Positions 1-9,078 of a stretch of 64,000 nt of DNA are shown in pieces. Under the pieces are notes generated by a model that was given only the letters and a program-made list of their open reading frames with translations, did not search any database and was not told the DNA's origin. A program made the translations under genes and the position numbers. Position 1 is the stretch's first letter. Each line of letters starts with the position of its first letter. The stretch comes from Streptomyces agglomeratus (GTDB lineage Bacteria; Actinomycetota; Actinomycetes; Streptomycetales; Streptomycetaceae): positions 3,617,001 to 3,681,000 of the forward strand of contig NZ_MEHJ01000001.1 in NCBI RefSeq assembly GCF_001746415.1, in the 5' to 3' direction.

Positions 1-346
1 GCCGCTGCCAGCGAAAGGGCGGGTGTACGACCACGGCCGACGCGCCGAGTTTCTCGGCGGCCGCCTGCGCGCGGCGCAGCTTCGTCCACGGGTCGGTGGT
101 CCACACCCGCTGGGTGATCAGCAGGCAGGGGGCGTGGACGGCCAGTACGGGCACGCCGTGGTAGTCGGAGAGTCTGCGCAGCGCTTCGATGTCCTGGCTG
201 ACGGGGTCCGTCCACACCATGACCTCGACACCGTCGTAGCCGAGGCGTGCGGCGATCTCGAAGGCCGTCGCCGTCGACTCCGGGTACACCGACGCCGTGG
301 ACAGCGCGACCTTCGCATCAGGGATGCGCACCACTGGTTCTGCCAC
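1..346 (-). CDS. Sugar phosphate isomerase/epimerase, TIM-barrel (partial, 3' end outside window)
   Basis: This is the N-terminal part of a xylose-isomerase-like TIM-barrel protein. From the GTG at 344-346 it reads [20 protein letters not shown], followed by [14 protein letters not shown] and [10 protein letters not shown], which are typical first-strand, second-strand and active-site-side segments of the AP-endonuclease-2 fold. The family isomerises or epimerises sugars or sugar phosphates using a divalent metal; the substrate cannot be told from this fragment. It starts 34 bp after the stop of the Ppx/GppA gene on the same strand, so the two are probably cotranscribed. The C-terminal metal ligands lie beyond the window edge. 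Confidence 0.75.
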   Translation of the reverse strand, partial: MAEPVVRIPDAKVALSTASVYPESTATAFEIAARLGYDGVEVMVWTDPVSQDIEALRRLSDYHGVPVLAVHAPCLLITQRVWTTDPWTKLRRAQAAAEKLGASAVVVHPPFRWQR

Positions 347-380
347 GAGGGACAGCGTACGGGCCCTCCCCCGGTGGGCG

Positions 381-1313
381 TCAGGCGGTCGGCAAGTGAT
401 CCAGACGACGCAGAATGACGCCTTCGCGCAGCGCCCACGGGCAGACCTCCAGCGTGTCGACGCCGAAAAGGTCCATCGCACCCTCCGCGACCAGGGCTCC
501 TGCGAGGAGTTGCGCGGCTCGGCTGTCCGAGACTCCGGGGAGGCCGGCGCGCTGGGCCGCCGGCATCGCGGTGAGCTTGGGCACCCACTCCTCCAGCGAC
601 TTGCGACTCAGCTCACGCTGTACGTACAGCCCTTCGGCGGAGCGGGCCGCGCCCGCGATCCTCGCCAGCTGGCGGAAGGTCTTGGAGGTCGCGACGACGT
701 GGTCGGGGCTGCCGAAGCGGGCGAATTCGCCGACCGTACGGGCTATCCGGGCCCGTACGTGGCGGCGCAGCGCCTTCACGTCCTGCGCGTCCGGCGGGTC
801 GCCGGGCAGCCAGGCGGCGGTGAGCCGGCCCGCGCCTAGAGGGAGCGAGACCGCCGCGTCGGGCTCCTCGTCCATGCCGTACGCGATCTCCAGGGAACCG
901 CCGCCGATGTCGAGGACGAGCAGCTTGCCCGCCGACCAGCCGAACCAGCGGCGGACGGCGAGGAAGGTGAGCCGGGCCTCCTCGGAGCCGCTCAGCACCT
1001 GGAGATCGACGCCGGTCTCGCTCTTGACCCGGGCCAGCACCTCGTCGGCGTTGGTCGCCTCGCGCACGGCGGAGGTCGCGAAGGGCAGGACGTCCTCGCA
1101 CCCCTTGTCCTCGGCGGCCTGGAGCGCGTCGGCGATCGTCGCCACCAGCCGGTCGACGCCGTCGGCGCCTATGGCTCCGTCCCCGTCGAGGAGCTCGGCG
1201 AGCCGGAGCTCGGCCTTGTGCGAGTGGGCGGGCAGGGGGCGGGCGCCGGGGTGCGCGTCCACCACCAGCAGATGAACCGTGTTCGAACCCACGTCGAGGA
1301 CTCCGAGTCTCAT
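381..1313 (-). CDS. Ppx/GppA family phosphatase
   Basis: This 310-aa protein of the exopolyphosphatase/pppGpp phosphatase family would hydrolyse terminal phosphate from polyphosphate or pppGpp in the cytoplasm. It begins [19 protein letters not shown], the ASKHA phosphate-1 loop, and has [14 protein letters not shown] near residue 140, the phosphate-2 loop with its family glycine run. The length fits the short actinobacterial Ppx proteins that lack the C-terminal HD domain. The ATG at 1311-1313 lies 41 bp from the divergent gene at 1355, so the two share an intergenic promoter region. Polyphosphatase and GppA activity cannot be separated from sequence alone. Confidence 0.85.
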   Translation of the reverse strand: MRLGVLDVGSNTVHLLVVDAHPGARPLPAHSHKAELRLAELLDGDGAIGADGVDRLVATIADALQAAEDKGCEDVLPFATSAVREATNADEVLARVKSETGVDLQVLSGSEEARLTFLAVRRWFGWSAGKLLVLDIGGGSLEIAYGMDEEPDAAVSLPLGAGRLTAAWLPGDPPDAQDVKALRRHVRARIARTVGEFARFGSPDHVVATSKTFRQLARIAGAARSAEGLYVQRELSRKSLEEWVPKLTAMPAAQRAGLPGVSDSRAAQLLAGALVAEGAMDLFGVDTLEVCPWALREGVILRRLDHLPTA

Positions 1314-1354
1314 AGGCGGAACGCTACTGCGGCGGCGCGCTTACCCTTGGCCCC

Positions 1355-2218
1355 GTGTCGAAGACGAAAAAGGCGAAGCCGGGCAAAGCCACAAAGCAGC
1401 CGAAGATCAACCCTCCCGCCGTTCCTCCCGTGGCGCCGGTGGAGGACGAGAAGGGCGGGCTCGATTTCGCCCGCGCCTGGGTGGAGTTCCCCGACCCCGC
1501 GGACGACGAGCAGGTCTTCCGCTGCGACCTGACGTGGCTCACATCACGCTGGAGCTGCATCTTCGGCAGCGGCTGCCAGGGGATCCAGGCGGGGCGCGCG
1601 GACGACGGGTGCTGCACGCTGGGGGCGCACTTCTCCGACGAGGACGACGAGAAGCGTGTCGCCGGGCATGTCGCGCGGCTCACGCCGGATGTGTGGCAGT
1701 TCCACGACGTCGGTACGGAGTCGGGCTGGACCCAGACCGACGAGGACGGCGAGCGCCAGACGCGCCGCTGGGAGGGCTCCTGCATCTTCCAGAACCGGCC
1801 CGGGTTCGCGGGCGGCATGGGGTGCTCGCTGCACATCCTGGCGCTCAGGGAGGGCAAGGAGCCGCTGGAGACCAAGCCGGACGTCTGCTGGCAGCTGCCG
1901 GTGCGGCGTACGTACGACTGGATCGAGCGGCCCGACGACACGCGCGTCCTTCAGATCTCGATCGGTGAGTACGACCGGCGTGGGTGGGGGCCGGGCGGTC
2001 ACGACCTGCACTGGTGGTGCACGTCGGCCACGTCCGCGCACGGGGCGGGGGATCCGGTGTACGTGACGTACCGGCCGGAGCTGACGGAGTTGATGGGGAA
2101 GCCGGCGTACGAGCGGCTGGTGGAGCTGTGCGAGGAGCGGCTTGCGTCGCTGCTGCCGATGGCTCCGCATCCGGCGGACCCGCCCACGCCGACGGACCCG
2201 CCGACGCCGACGGCGTGA
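1355..2218 (+). CDS. Cysteine-rich protein of unknown function
   Basis: This 287-aa soluble protein starts at a GTG. Residues 1-30 are basic and proline-rich ([13 protein letters not shown]). Residues 55-95 carry a cysteine cluster: [15 protein letters not shown] and GCCTLGAHF. Further cysteines occur in GSCIF, GMGCSL, DVCW and WWCTS. The pattern resembles YkgJ-type cysteine-cluster proteins, which suggests a bound metal or Fe-S centre, but I do not recognise the family firmly. The tail is a short repeat, [12 protein letters not shown]. No signal peptide or membrane segment is visible. It is divergent from the Ppx/GppA gene and convergent with the sigma/BACON-like gene. Confidence 0.6.
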   Translation: MSKTKKAKPGKATKQPKINPPAVPPVAPVEDEKGGLDFARAWVEFPDPADDEQVFRCDLTWLTSRWSCIFGSGCQGIQAGRADDGCCTLGAHFSDEDDEKRVAGHVARLTPDVWQFHDVGTESGWTQTDEDGERQTRRWEGSCIFQNRPGFAGGMGCSLHILALREGKEPLETKPDVCWQLPVRRTYDWIERPDDTRVLQISIGEYDRRGWGPGGHDLHWWCTSATSAHGAGDPVYVTYRPELTELMGKPAYERLVELCEERLASLLPMAPHPADPPTPTDPPTPTA

Positions 2219-2285
2219 CGGGACGGCGTGACGGCGTGACGGGGCCGGGGACATGACGGGCCCGGCGGCGTGACGGGCCCGGGGC
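2215..2285. repeat. Short direct repeats of GGCGTGACGG type
   Basis: Just after the stop of the cysteine-rich gene, GGCGTGACGG-like units recur about five times, with imperfect copies interrupted by GGGCCGGGGACAT. They lie between two convergent genes. No clear hairpin with a T-tract is seen. Confidence 0.4.
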
Positions 2286-2372
2286 GGGCTGCTGGGTTCC
2301 GCCCCGGGCCCGCTGCTCACGCGCCGGAGGGGCTGGACGTGGTTGCGGATGTGGTTGCGGTCGAGGCCCCGC

Positions 2373-4102
2373 TCACGGCGTCGGTGACGCCGGCTCCGTC
2401 GCCGGTGGGTCCGACGGGGTCGGCGGAGGTGTCGATTCGGTCGGCACCGGGTCCGACGGGGTCGGCGGGGGTGTCGACTCGGTCGGCGTCGGGTCCGGAG
2501 GCGTGGGTGTGGGCGTCGGGTCGGCGGAGGTGGGCGGCCGGGGTGTCGACGGGCGCGGGTCCGGGTTCGCCGGGGGCGGGGCGGTGCGGCCGTGGCCGCG
2601 CACCGCGATCACCGCACCGGTCGGGTCGATCCCGATCCGCGCACGCCACGGCCCCGCCGGCTCACGCTCGTGATCGACCGACACGTAGAGGGTGAGCGAC
2701 CGGCCCGGCTCCAGCGTGCCCGAGGTCTGGCTCAGGTAGAGCCAGGGCGCGTTCGTCCACGCCGACCAGGACACCGGCCCGTCGCCGGTCGCCCGCAGCG
2801 TGACGACCGTGGTGCTGCCGGCGGACCGCGCCTCGACCGACAGCCGCCCCGAGCCCTCCTCCCCGGGCCGGCCCGGCATCGACGTACCGCCGCTGACGAC
2901 CTCGACCGACACGTCCGGTGAGGGGCCGCCCGCCGTGAAGTCGGGGTGAGGGGTGGTGCGGGCGTTGCCCGTGTTCTCGTACGCGGGTCCGCCGGCGCCG
3001 CCGGGACCCTGGTACGCGCCGGCGCCGGGCCCGTCGGTACTGTCCGCCTCGCTCGCCGTGACCGACGCGCCGCTGTGGCTCTCGCCGGTGAGCGGTGCGC
3101 CCCGGTACGCCGCCCAGAGCGCGAACACGGGGGCGGCGACGACGGTCGCCACGACCGTCGTGGTGACCGCGCGGGTCCGCAGCCGGTCGCGCCGCGCCGC
3201 GTGGTCCTTCGGATCGAGCGGGAAGCCGTCGCGGCCGAAGCGCGGCGCGGACACCCGCGCCCGCGGCACGTGCGTCATCGCCGCGTACGCCGCCGCCCGC
3301 GGGGCCCGGACCACCGGCAGCGCGGCGGGCGAGGCCGCGACCGTGCCCGGCCAGGGCCCGCCGGCCCCCGCCCGCTCGGCGGAGCGCCGGCAGCGCGGGC
3401 AGTCGTCGACGTGGCGGACGAGCTCCTGGCGCAGGGCCGCGCCGAGCAGCACCTGGTTGTCACCGGTCAGCCGGGCGACGATCGGGCAGCTGCCGCTCTC
3501 GACGACGGCGAGCGCGGCCCGGGTCCGCTCCACCTCGCAGGCCGCGGCGGCCAGCAGTTCGCGGGCGGCGGGATAGTCCAGGCCGAGGACGGCGGCCACT
3601 TCGCGCGGGCCGAGCCCGTGGCGCACCGCCAGCTCCAGTGCTTCGCGCTGCTCGGGGTGGTGCCGGCGGCCTCGGGCCACGCCAGCAGTGCCAGCTCGCG
3701 CTGTCGTCGTACGGCGGTCTCGTCCGGTACGGCCGCGACGCCGGACTGCTCGGGGGCGGCGTGCGCGCGATGGCCGCCGTGCGCCCCCTGCCTGCGCCGC
3801 TTCTGCTCCGCGACCCGGCGCAGACAGGCCCATCGCGCCAGCGCGTACAGCCATGCCTTGCGCTCCGGCTCGCGCGACGGGCAGCGTCCGTGCTGCCTTT
3901 CGGCGACGGCGAGTACGTCGCCGAGCACCGCGATCGCCGCGTCGTGGTCGCAGAGCACCGACAGGCAGTACGTGAACAGGCCGTCGAGATACGGCTCGTA
4001 CCGGGGCGGGGGGGCCTGCGCGAGCGCCGGCCGGGGCGCACGGCTCTGCGCCCGGTGTGCGCCGGTGGTGTGCGTAGGGGGCTCCAGCCTGCTGCTTGTC
4101 AC
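2373..4102 (-). pseudogene. Sigma-like / zinc-finger / membrane / BACON-domain protein, frameshifted
   Basis: Two overlapping minus-strand frames together make one protein of about 575 aa. The first frame starts at the ATG at 4100-4102 and holds a sigma region-2-like helical stretch (YLDGLFTYCLSVLCDHDA ... WLYALARWACLRR). After WPEAAGT the sense passes into the second frame: PEQREALELAVRHGLG and REVAAVLGLDY form a region-4-like helix-turn-helix. Then come a zinc-finger motif HVDDCPRCRR (HxxxCxxC, as in anti-sigma factors), a membrane segment TTTVVATVVAAPVFALWAAY, a BACON-like beta domain (VSWSAWTNAPWLYLSQTSGT) and a Pro/Thr-rich tail. The join is at about 3654-3657, where one C is missing from a C run on the coding strand. 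It could be a real null mutation or a sequencing error. I infer that the parent is a membrane-tethered sigma/anti-sigma-like regulator. Confidence 0.75.
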
Positions 4103-4139
4103 CCGGCGACCGTAGGCAACGGAGACAGCCCCCTTAGTA

Positions 4140-4189
4140 CCCCTTGAGCACTTTTAACCCGTACGGGTGAACACTTCGCTCAAAAGGGG
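4140..4189. promoter_or_regulatory. Nested inverted repeats in the divergent promoter region before radA
   Basis: An outer imperfect inverted repeat (CCCCTTGAGC at 4140-4149, GCTCAAAAGGGG at 4178-4189) encloses a perfect 12-bp palindrome, ACCCGTACGGGT, at 4157-4168. CACTT also recurs as a direct repeat inside it. The site is 38 bp upstream of the minus-strand sigma/BACON-like gene and 93 bp upstream of radA, a position suited to an operator. The binding protein is unknown. Confidence 0.4.
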
Positions 4190-4282
4190 ACAGGAATGCC
4201 GGATTCCGGCCGCAGCGGGCGTACGCCGAACGAGTGTCGGCGTGCGGCGACGACTGTCGTAGCCGACCTGTACGGTCACCCC

Positions 4283-5698
4283 ATGGCTGCCCGCACCTCT
4301 CGTTCATCCGCCAAGGACCGGCCGTCCTACCGCTGCGCCGAATGCGGATGGACGACCGCCAAATGGCTCGGCCGCTGCCCCGAATGCCAGGCATGGGGGA
4401 CGATCGAGGAGACCGGTGCGCCCGCCGTACGGACGACGGCCGCCGGCCGCGTGAGTACCGCCGCGCTCCCCATCGGCCAGGTCGACGGCCGCACCGCCAC
4501 CGCCCGCTCGACCGGCGTCGCCGAGCTGGACCGCGTCCTCGGCGGCGGCCTCGTCCCCGGCGCCGTGGTGCTGCTGGCCGGTGAACCGGGCGTGGGCAAG
4601 TCGACGCTGCTGCTCGACGTGGCGGCGAAGGCGGCGAGCGACGACCACCGCACGCTGTACGTCACGGCCGAGGAGTCCGCCAGCCAGGTGCGCCTGCGCG
4701 CCGACCGGATCGGCGCGCTCAACGACCACCTCTATCTCACCGCCGAGACCGATCTGTCCGCCGTGCTCGGCCACCTCGACGCGGTCAAGCCGTCCCTCCT
4801 CGTCCTCGACTCGGTCCAGACGGTCGCCTCGCCCGAGATCGACGGCGCGCCGGGCGGCATGGCGCAGGTCCGCGAGGTCGCGGGCGCGCTGATCCGGGCC
4901 TCGAAGGAGCGCGCGATGTCGACGCTCCTCGTCGGGCACGTGACGAAGGACGGCGCCATCGCCGGGCCTCGGCTGCTGGAGCACCTCGTCGACGTCGTGC
5001 TGTCCTTCGAGGGCGACCGGCACGCACGGCTGCGGCTCGTACGCGGGGTCAAGAACCGGTACGGGGCGACCGACGAGGTCGGCTGCTTCGAGCTGCACGA
5101 CGAGGGCATCACCGGCCTCGCCGACCCCTCGGGCCTCTTCCTCACGCGGCGCGCCGAGGCCGTCCCGGGCACCTGCCTGACGGTCACGCTCGAAGGGCGC
5201 CGCCCGCTGGTCGCCGAAGTCCAGGCGCTGACCGTCGACTCGCAGATCCCCTCCCCCCGCCGCACCACCTCGGGCCTGGAGACCTCGCGCGTGTCGATGA
5301 TGCTCGCCGTGCTGGAGCAGCGCGGCCGCATCACCGCCCTCGGCAAGCGCGACATCTACAGCGCGACGGTGGGCGGCGTGAAGCTCACCGAGCCCGCCGC
5401 CGACCTCGCGATCGCCCTCGCGCTCGCCAGCGCGGCCAGCGACACCCCGCTGCCGAAGAACCTCGTCGCGATCGGCGAGGTGGGCCTCGCGGGGGAGGTC
5501 AGGAGGGTCACCGGCGTCCAGCGCAGACTGGCCGAGGCGCACCGCCTGGGCTTCACGCACGCCCTGGTCCCGAGCGACCCGGGGAAGGTCCCGGCGGGCA
5601 TGAAGGTCGTGGAAGTCGCCGACATGGGAGACGCTCTCAGGGTCCTTCCCCGGCGCTCTCGCGCACAGGCCCCACAAGGCGAGGAACAGCGCCGGTAG
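4283..5698 (+). CDS. radA: DNA repair ATPase/helicase RadA
   Basis: RadA (Sms) is a RecA-like ATPase that loads at D-loops and drives branch migration in recombinational repair. The 471-aa protein shows the complete family layout: an N-terminal C4 zinc finger (CAECGWTTAKWLGRCPEC), Walker A GEPGVGKST near residue 100, the family-specific KNRYGATDE motif, and a C-terminal Lon-protease-like domain (PLPKNLVAIGEVGLAGEVRR). The ATG at 4283 puts the zinc finger at the usual distance; the frame is open further upstream, but that stretch has no family similarity. disA follows 90 bp downstream on the same strand, a common bacterial pairing linking recombination and c-di-AMP signalling. Confidence 0.96.
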   Translation: MAARTSRSSAKDRPSYRCAECGWTTAKWLGRCPECQAWGTIEETGAPAVRTTAAGRVSTAALPIGQVDGRTATARSTGVAELDRVLGGGLVPGAVVLLAGEPGVGKSTLLLDVAAKAASDDHRTLYVTAEESASQVRLRADRIGALNDHLYLTAETDLSAVLGHLDAVKPSLLVLDSVQTVASPEIDGAPGGMAQVREVAGALIRASKERAMSTLLVGHVTKDGAIAGPRLLEHLVDVVLSFEGDRHARLRLVRGVKNRYGATDEVGCFELHDEGITGLADPSGLFLTRRAEAVPGTCLTVTLEGRRPLVAEVQALTVDSQIPSPRRTTSGLETSRVSMMLAVLEQRGRITALGKRDIYSATVGGVKLTEPAADLAIALALASAASDTPLPKNLVAIGEVGLAGEVRRVTGVQRRLAEAHRLGFTHALVPSDPGKVPAGMKVVEVADMGDALRVLPRRSRAQAPQGEEQRR

Positions 5699-5788
5699 AC
5701 TTTGCCCTGGTCTCGCCCACCCGTACGAGTACGCGAGGCGAAGTTCAGTGCCTCAAGGGCACCGCAACCGTGTGACCGGAGGAGTGCA

Positions 5789-6913
5789 GTGGCAGCCATC
5801 GACCGGGCAGCAGCATCCGGGAAGTCCGGCGGAGGCTCGGGCACCGAAGCGCTGATGCGCGCCTCGCTGAGCGCCGTCGCGCCCGGCAAGGGACTGCGCG
5901 ACGGCCTGGAGCGCATCCTCCGTGGCAACACCGGCGGTCTCATCGTCCTCGGTATGGACAAGACCGTCGAATCCATGTGTACCGGTGGATTCGTCCTGGA
6001 TGTGGAGTTCACCGCGACGAGACTCCGCGAGCTGTGCAAGCTCGACGGCGCGCTGATCCTCGACAAGGACATCACCAAGATCCTGCGGGCCGGCGTCCAG
6101 CTCGTACCGGACGCGTCGATCCCGACCGAGGAGACCGGCACCCGCCACCGCACGGCGGACCGCGTCTCCAAGCAGTGCAACTTCCCGGTGGTGTCGGTTT
6201 CCCAGTCGATGCGGCTGATCGCGCTGTACGTCGACGGGGAGCGCCGCGTCCTGGAGGAGTCGGCGACGATCCTGTCCCGCGCGAACCAGGCGCTGGCCAC
6301 CCTGGAGCGCTACAAGCTCCGCCTCGACGAGGTCGCCGGCACGCTGTCCGCGCTGGAGATCGAGGACCTGGTGACGGTCCGCGACGTGACGGCGGTGGCG
6401 CAGCGTCTGGAGATGGTGCGCCGCATCGCGACCGAGATCGCCGAGTACGTGGTGGAGCTGGGCACCGACGGGCGTCTTCTCTCGCTCCAGTTGGACGAGT
6501 TGATCGCGGGCGTCGAGCCGGAGCGCGAGCTGGTCGTACGGGACTACGTTCCGGAGCCGACGGCGAAGCGTTCCCGCACCGTCGACGAGGCACTGACCGA
6601 GCTCGACGCGCTGCCCCACTCCGAGCTGCTCGAACTGCCCGTCGTGGCGCGAGCGCTGGGGTACAGCGGCTCGCCCGAGACGCTGGACGCGGCGGTCTCG
6701 CCGCGCGGGTACCGGCTGCTGGCCAAGGTGCCCCGGCTGCCCGGCGCGATCATCGAGCGGCTCGTCGAGCACTTCGGCGGCCTCCAGAAGCTGCTCGCCG
6801 CGAGCGTCGACGACCTCCAGACGGTCGACGGGGTCGGCGAGGCGCGGGCGCGCTCGGTGCGCGAGGGACTGTCCCGGCTGGCGGAGTCGTCGATCCTGGA
6901 GCGCTACGTCTGA
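5789..6913 (+). CDS. disA: DNA integrity scanning diadenylate cyclase DisA
   Basis: DisA condenses two ATP into cyclic di-AMP and scans DNA for branched structures. The 374-aa product has both catalytic DAC motifs, DGA at residues 86-88 (CKLDGALIL) and RHR at 119-121 ([10 protein letters not shown]). A helical linker and a C-terminal RuvA-like HhH domain ([16 protein letters not shown]) follow. The start is the GTG at 5789, preceded by GGAGGAG at 5778-5784. RadA is known to restrain DisA in Bacillus, and the two genes are adjacent here. In Streptomyces c-di-AMP affects osmotic and developmental control; an osmolyte ABC importer with CBS domains lies 40 kb away in this window. Confidence 0.96.
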   Translation: MAAIDRAAASGKSGGGSGTEALMRASLSAVAPGKGLRDGLERILRGNTGGLIVLGMDKTVESMCTGGFVLDVEFTATRLRELCKLDGALILDKDITKILRAGVQLVPDASIPTEETGTRHRTADRVSKQCNFPVVSVSQSMRLIALYVDGERRVLEESATILSRANQALATLERYKLRLDEVAGTLSALEIEDLVTVRDVTAVAQRLEMVRRIATEIAEYVVELGTDGRLLSLQLDELIAGVEPERELVVRDYVPEPTAKRSRTVDEALTELDALPHSELLELPVVARALGYSGSPETLDAAVSPRGYRLLAKVPRLPGAIIERLVEHFGGLQKLLAASVDDLQTVDGVGEARARSVREGLSRLAESSILERYV

Positions 6914-6949
6914 GCGGAGGGCCGCCGCTCGCGGCAGCCTTCCGCCCGG

Positions 6950-6963
6950 CCGGCGCGCGCCGG
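6950..6963. terminator. GC palindrome between convergent genes (possible weak terminator)
   Basis: CCGGCGCGCGCCGG is a perfect 14-bp palindrome between disA and the convergent membrane-anchored gene. There is no T-tract, so a terminator role is only a guess from position. Confidence 0.25.
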
Positions 6964-6970
6964 TCCTGGC

Positions 6971-7837
6971 CTAGTCCTTCTTCAGTGTGAACGTCGCCGG
7001 GGACTTCGCTCCCGGCAGCTCCAGCAGGTAGGTCCCGTCGTCGACCGTCGCGGCGGACGGTGTCGCGCACTTCGGGGCGCTCTTCCTGAGGTCCCAGTCG
7101 ACGGTGTGCGTGACGGTGCTGTGGGCGGGGACGCGGAGCAGCAGGCTGCCGGGTCCCTCCGGGCAGTCCTTCGAGGTCCACACCGTCTTGTTGTCGTCGT
7201 CGGTGATCGTGAGTACGGCGGCCTTCGGGCCGAAGTCCATCTTGCAGGCCGCGCCCGAGGTGTTCTCGGCGATCAGCTCGAACGTGGGCTTCTCGCCCTG
7301 CTCGTACTCGTTCTTGACGCTGCGCAGGGACAACTCCACTGTGGACGCGTTGCAGTTGGGGATGCTGGAGTCGGCCGGTACGCGCTGACCGCCGCCGGTG
7401 CCGACGCCACTGCCGGCGCCCGCGCCGGCGCCGCCGTTCCCACCGGAACCCGAACCCGAACCGGAACCGGACCCTGACCCGCCGTCGCCCGCGCCGTCGC
7501 TGCCGGCGTCACCGCCGCCGCCGGCGTCCGCACCGGCTCCGCCGTCCTCGCCGCCACCGCCGCCGTCCTCGCCGCCGCTGCCGCCGCCCGTGCCGCCCGG
7601 TTCGTCACGGCCGCCCGGGTCCTCGCTGATGGCGGGGCCCGACGAGCCCGGTCCGGGGGTGATGGTGGAGGGCGCGGGGGTGGCGCCGCCGCGGGCGCCG
7701 TCGTTCTTGCCGTCCTTGCCGCCCGAGGACATGACGACCCATAGGATCACCAGTGCGAGCAGCACCAGCAGGGACAGCGCGACTGCCCTCCGGCGCCAGT
7801 AAATGGAGGAGGGAAGCGGCCCGACTGGATTGCGCAT
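6971..7837 (-). CDS. Membrane-anchored extracytoplasmic protein with Gly/Ser-rich linker, unknown function
   Basis: This 288-aa protein has one N-terminal transmembrane segment (about residues 18-37, VALSLLVLLALVILWVVMSS) and then a long low-complexity linker (about residues 45-165) rich in Gly, Ser, Asp and Pro. A compact C-terminal beta-rich domain has four cysteines (PNCNAS, AACKMDF, KDCPEG, PKCATP), probably two disulphides outside the cell. I prefer the ATG at 7835-7837 (MRNPVGPLPSS) over the in-frame one at 7888. The fold resembles general Ig-like or DUF4232-like extracellular domains, but I assign no function. It is divergent from mutY and convergent with disA. Confidence 0.7.
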   Translation of the reverse strand: MRNPVGPLPSSIYWRRRAVALSLLVLLALVILWVVMSSGGKDGKNDGARGGATPAPSTITPGPGSSGPAISEDPGGRDEPGGTGGGSGGEDGGGGGEDGGAGADAGGGGDAGSDGAGDGGSGSGSGSGSGSGGNGGAGAGAGSGVGTGGGQRVPADSSIPNCNASTVELSLRSVKNEYEQGEKPTFELIAENTSGAACKMDFGPKAAVLTITDDDNKTVWTSKDCPEGPGSLLLRVPAHSTVTHTVDWDLRKSAPKCATPSAATVDDGTYLLELPGAKSPATFTLKKD

Positions 7838-8005
7838 AGATCCCACGGCGCAAACTGTACGAGAGATCGTGCCCAACTCCTGCCCCACCCGCCGCCTGTG
7901 GCCAACTTTTCACGATCATCATTCCGGGCCGCCGCAGATCGTCCGGTCTGTCCGTACCGAGCCTCGTCCGGCCGTGGGCCGAAACGTGTCAGGATCGGTG
8001 GTGCC

Positions 8006-8920
8006 ATGACTGCGACAAGTGAAATCAACTCGAACGCCACCGCCGCCGCCACCGCCCTCCACACCCCCGTCATCGCGTGGTTCGACGCCAACGCCCGCGA
8101 TCTGCCCTGGCGCCGCCCCGACGCCGGCGCCTGGGCCGTGATGGTCAGCGAGTTCATGCTCCAGCAGACTCCGGTCAGCCGTGTGCTCCCGGTGTACGAA
8201 CAGTGGATGGAACGCTGGCCCCGACCCGCCGACCTGGCCGCCGACGCCCCGGGCGAAGCGGTCCGCGCGTGGGGCCGGCTCGGCTACCCGCGCCGGGCGC
8301 TGCGCCTGCACGGCGCGGCCGTGGCGATAAGGGACCGGCACAACGGCGACGTACCGAGCGACCACGCCCAGCTGCTGGCGCTGCCCGGGATCGGCGAGTA
8401 CACGGCCGCCGCCGTCGCCTCCTTCGCGTACGGGCAGCGGCACCCGGTCCTCGACACGAACGTCCGCCGCGTGTTCGCCCGTACGGTCACGGGCGTCCAG
8501 TACCCGCCGAACGCCACAACCGCCGCCGAACGCAAGCTCGCCCGCGCCCTGCTGCCCGGCCAGGAGGCGAGGGCCGCCCGGTGGGCCGCCGCCTCGATGG
8601 AGCTCGGCGCGCTGGTGTGCACCGCGAAGAGCCCGGACTGCGGTGCCTGCCCCGTCGCACAGCAGTGCGCGTGGCGGCTCGCGGGCAAGCCGGCGCACGT
8701 GGGGCCGCCCCGGCGCGGTCAGACATACGCCGGTACGGACCGCCAGGTGCGGGGCAAGCTCCTCGCCGTACTGCGGGAAGCGGCCGAACCGGTTCCGCAG
8801 GCCGCGCTCGACGCGGTGTGGCACGAACCGGTGCAGCGGGCCCGTGCGCTCGACGGGCTCGTCGCCGACGGGCTCGTCGAACCGCTGGGAAACGGCGCCT
8901 ACCGGCTCCCCGCGAGCTGA
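8006..8920 (+). CDS. mutY: A/G-specific adenine glycosylase MutY
   Basis: MutY removes adenine mispaired with 8-oxoguanine in base-excision repair. The 304-aa protein has the catalytic-region motif SEFMLQQTPVSRV with the active-site Glu, a helix-hairpin-helix (LPGIGEYTAAAVASF), the catalytic Asp in HPVLDTNVRRV, and the [4Fe-4S] loop VCTAKSPDCGACPVAQQC with Cys spacing 6-2-5. The C-terminal domain is shorter than in E. coli MutY, as is common in actinobacteria. The ATG at 8006 matches the family N-terminus. It sits alone upstream of sigE, following radA-disA in a genome-maintenance group. Confidence 0.95.
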   Translation: MTATSEINSNATAAATALHTPVIAWFDANARDLPWRRPDAGAWAVMVSEFMLQQTPVSRVLPVYEQWMERWPRPADLAADAPGEAVRAWGRLGYPRRALRLHGAAVAIRDRHNGDVPSDHAQLLALPGIGEYTAAAVASFAYGQRHPVLDTNVRRVFARTVTGVQYPPNATTAAERKLARALLPGQEARAARWAAASMELGALVCTAKSPDCGACPVAQQCAWRLAGKPAHVGPPRRGQTYAGTDRQVRGKLLAVLREAAEPVPQAALDAVWHEPVQRARALDGLVADGLVEPLGNGAYRLPAS

Positions 8921-9078
8921 GCACAGCCTGAGCACATCTCCGTTACACAACCGATGGACAGCCGTGCGTCCGCCGAGGGCTGGCCCGCACAGTGCCGTGA
9001 CAACCCCTCCGTAGCGTCTCCGCCGTAAGCAAGCAGGTCACGGGGTCTGTTTGTCAGTGGGACGGAGGCGGTTCTGAC
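8921..9078 (+). promoter_or_regulatory. sigE promoter region
   Basis: This 158-bp gap between mutY and sigE should hold the sigE promoter, which in S. coelicolor is activated by phosphorylated CseB. I see a TGACAA hexamer near 8998-9003 and CCGTAGCGT downstream, but no certain -35/-10 pair. A strong ribosome binding site, GGACGGAGGCGG, lies at 9060-9071 before the ATG at 9079. Confidence 0.4.

Noticed and set aside
8921..9078. Exact sigE promoter hexamers
   Set aside because: Candidate words such as TGACAA and TAGCGT occur, but spacing is not convincing, so no precise promoter is claimed.
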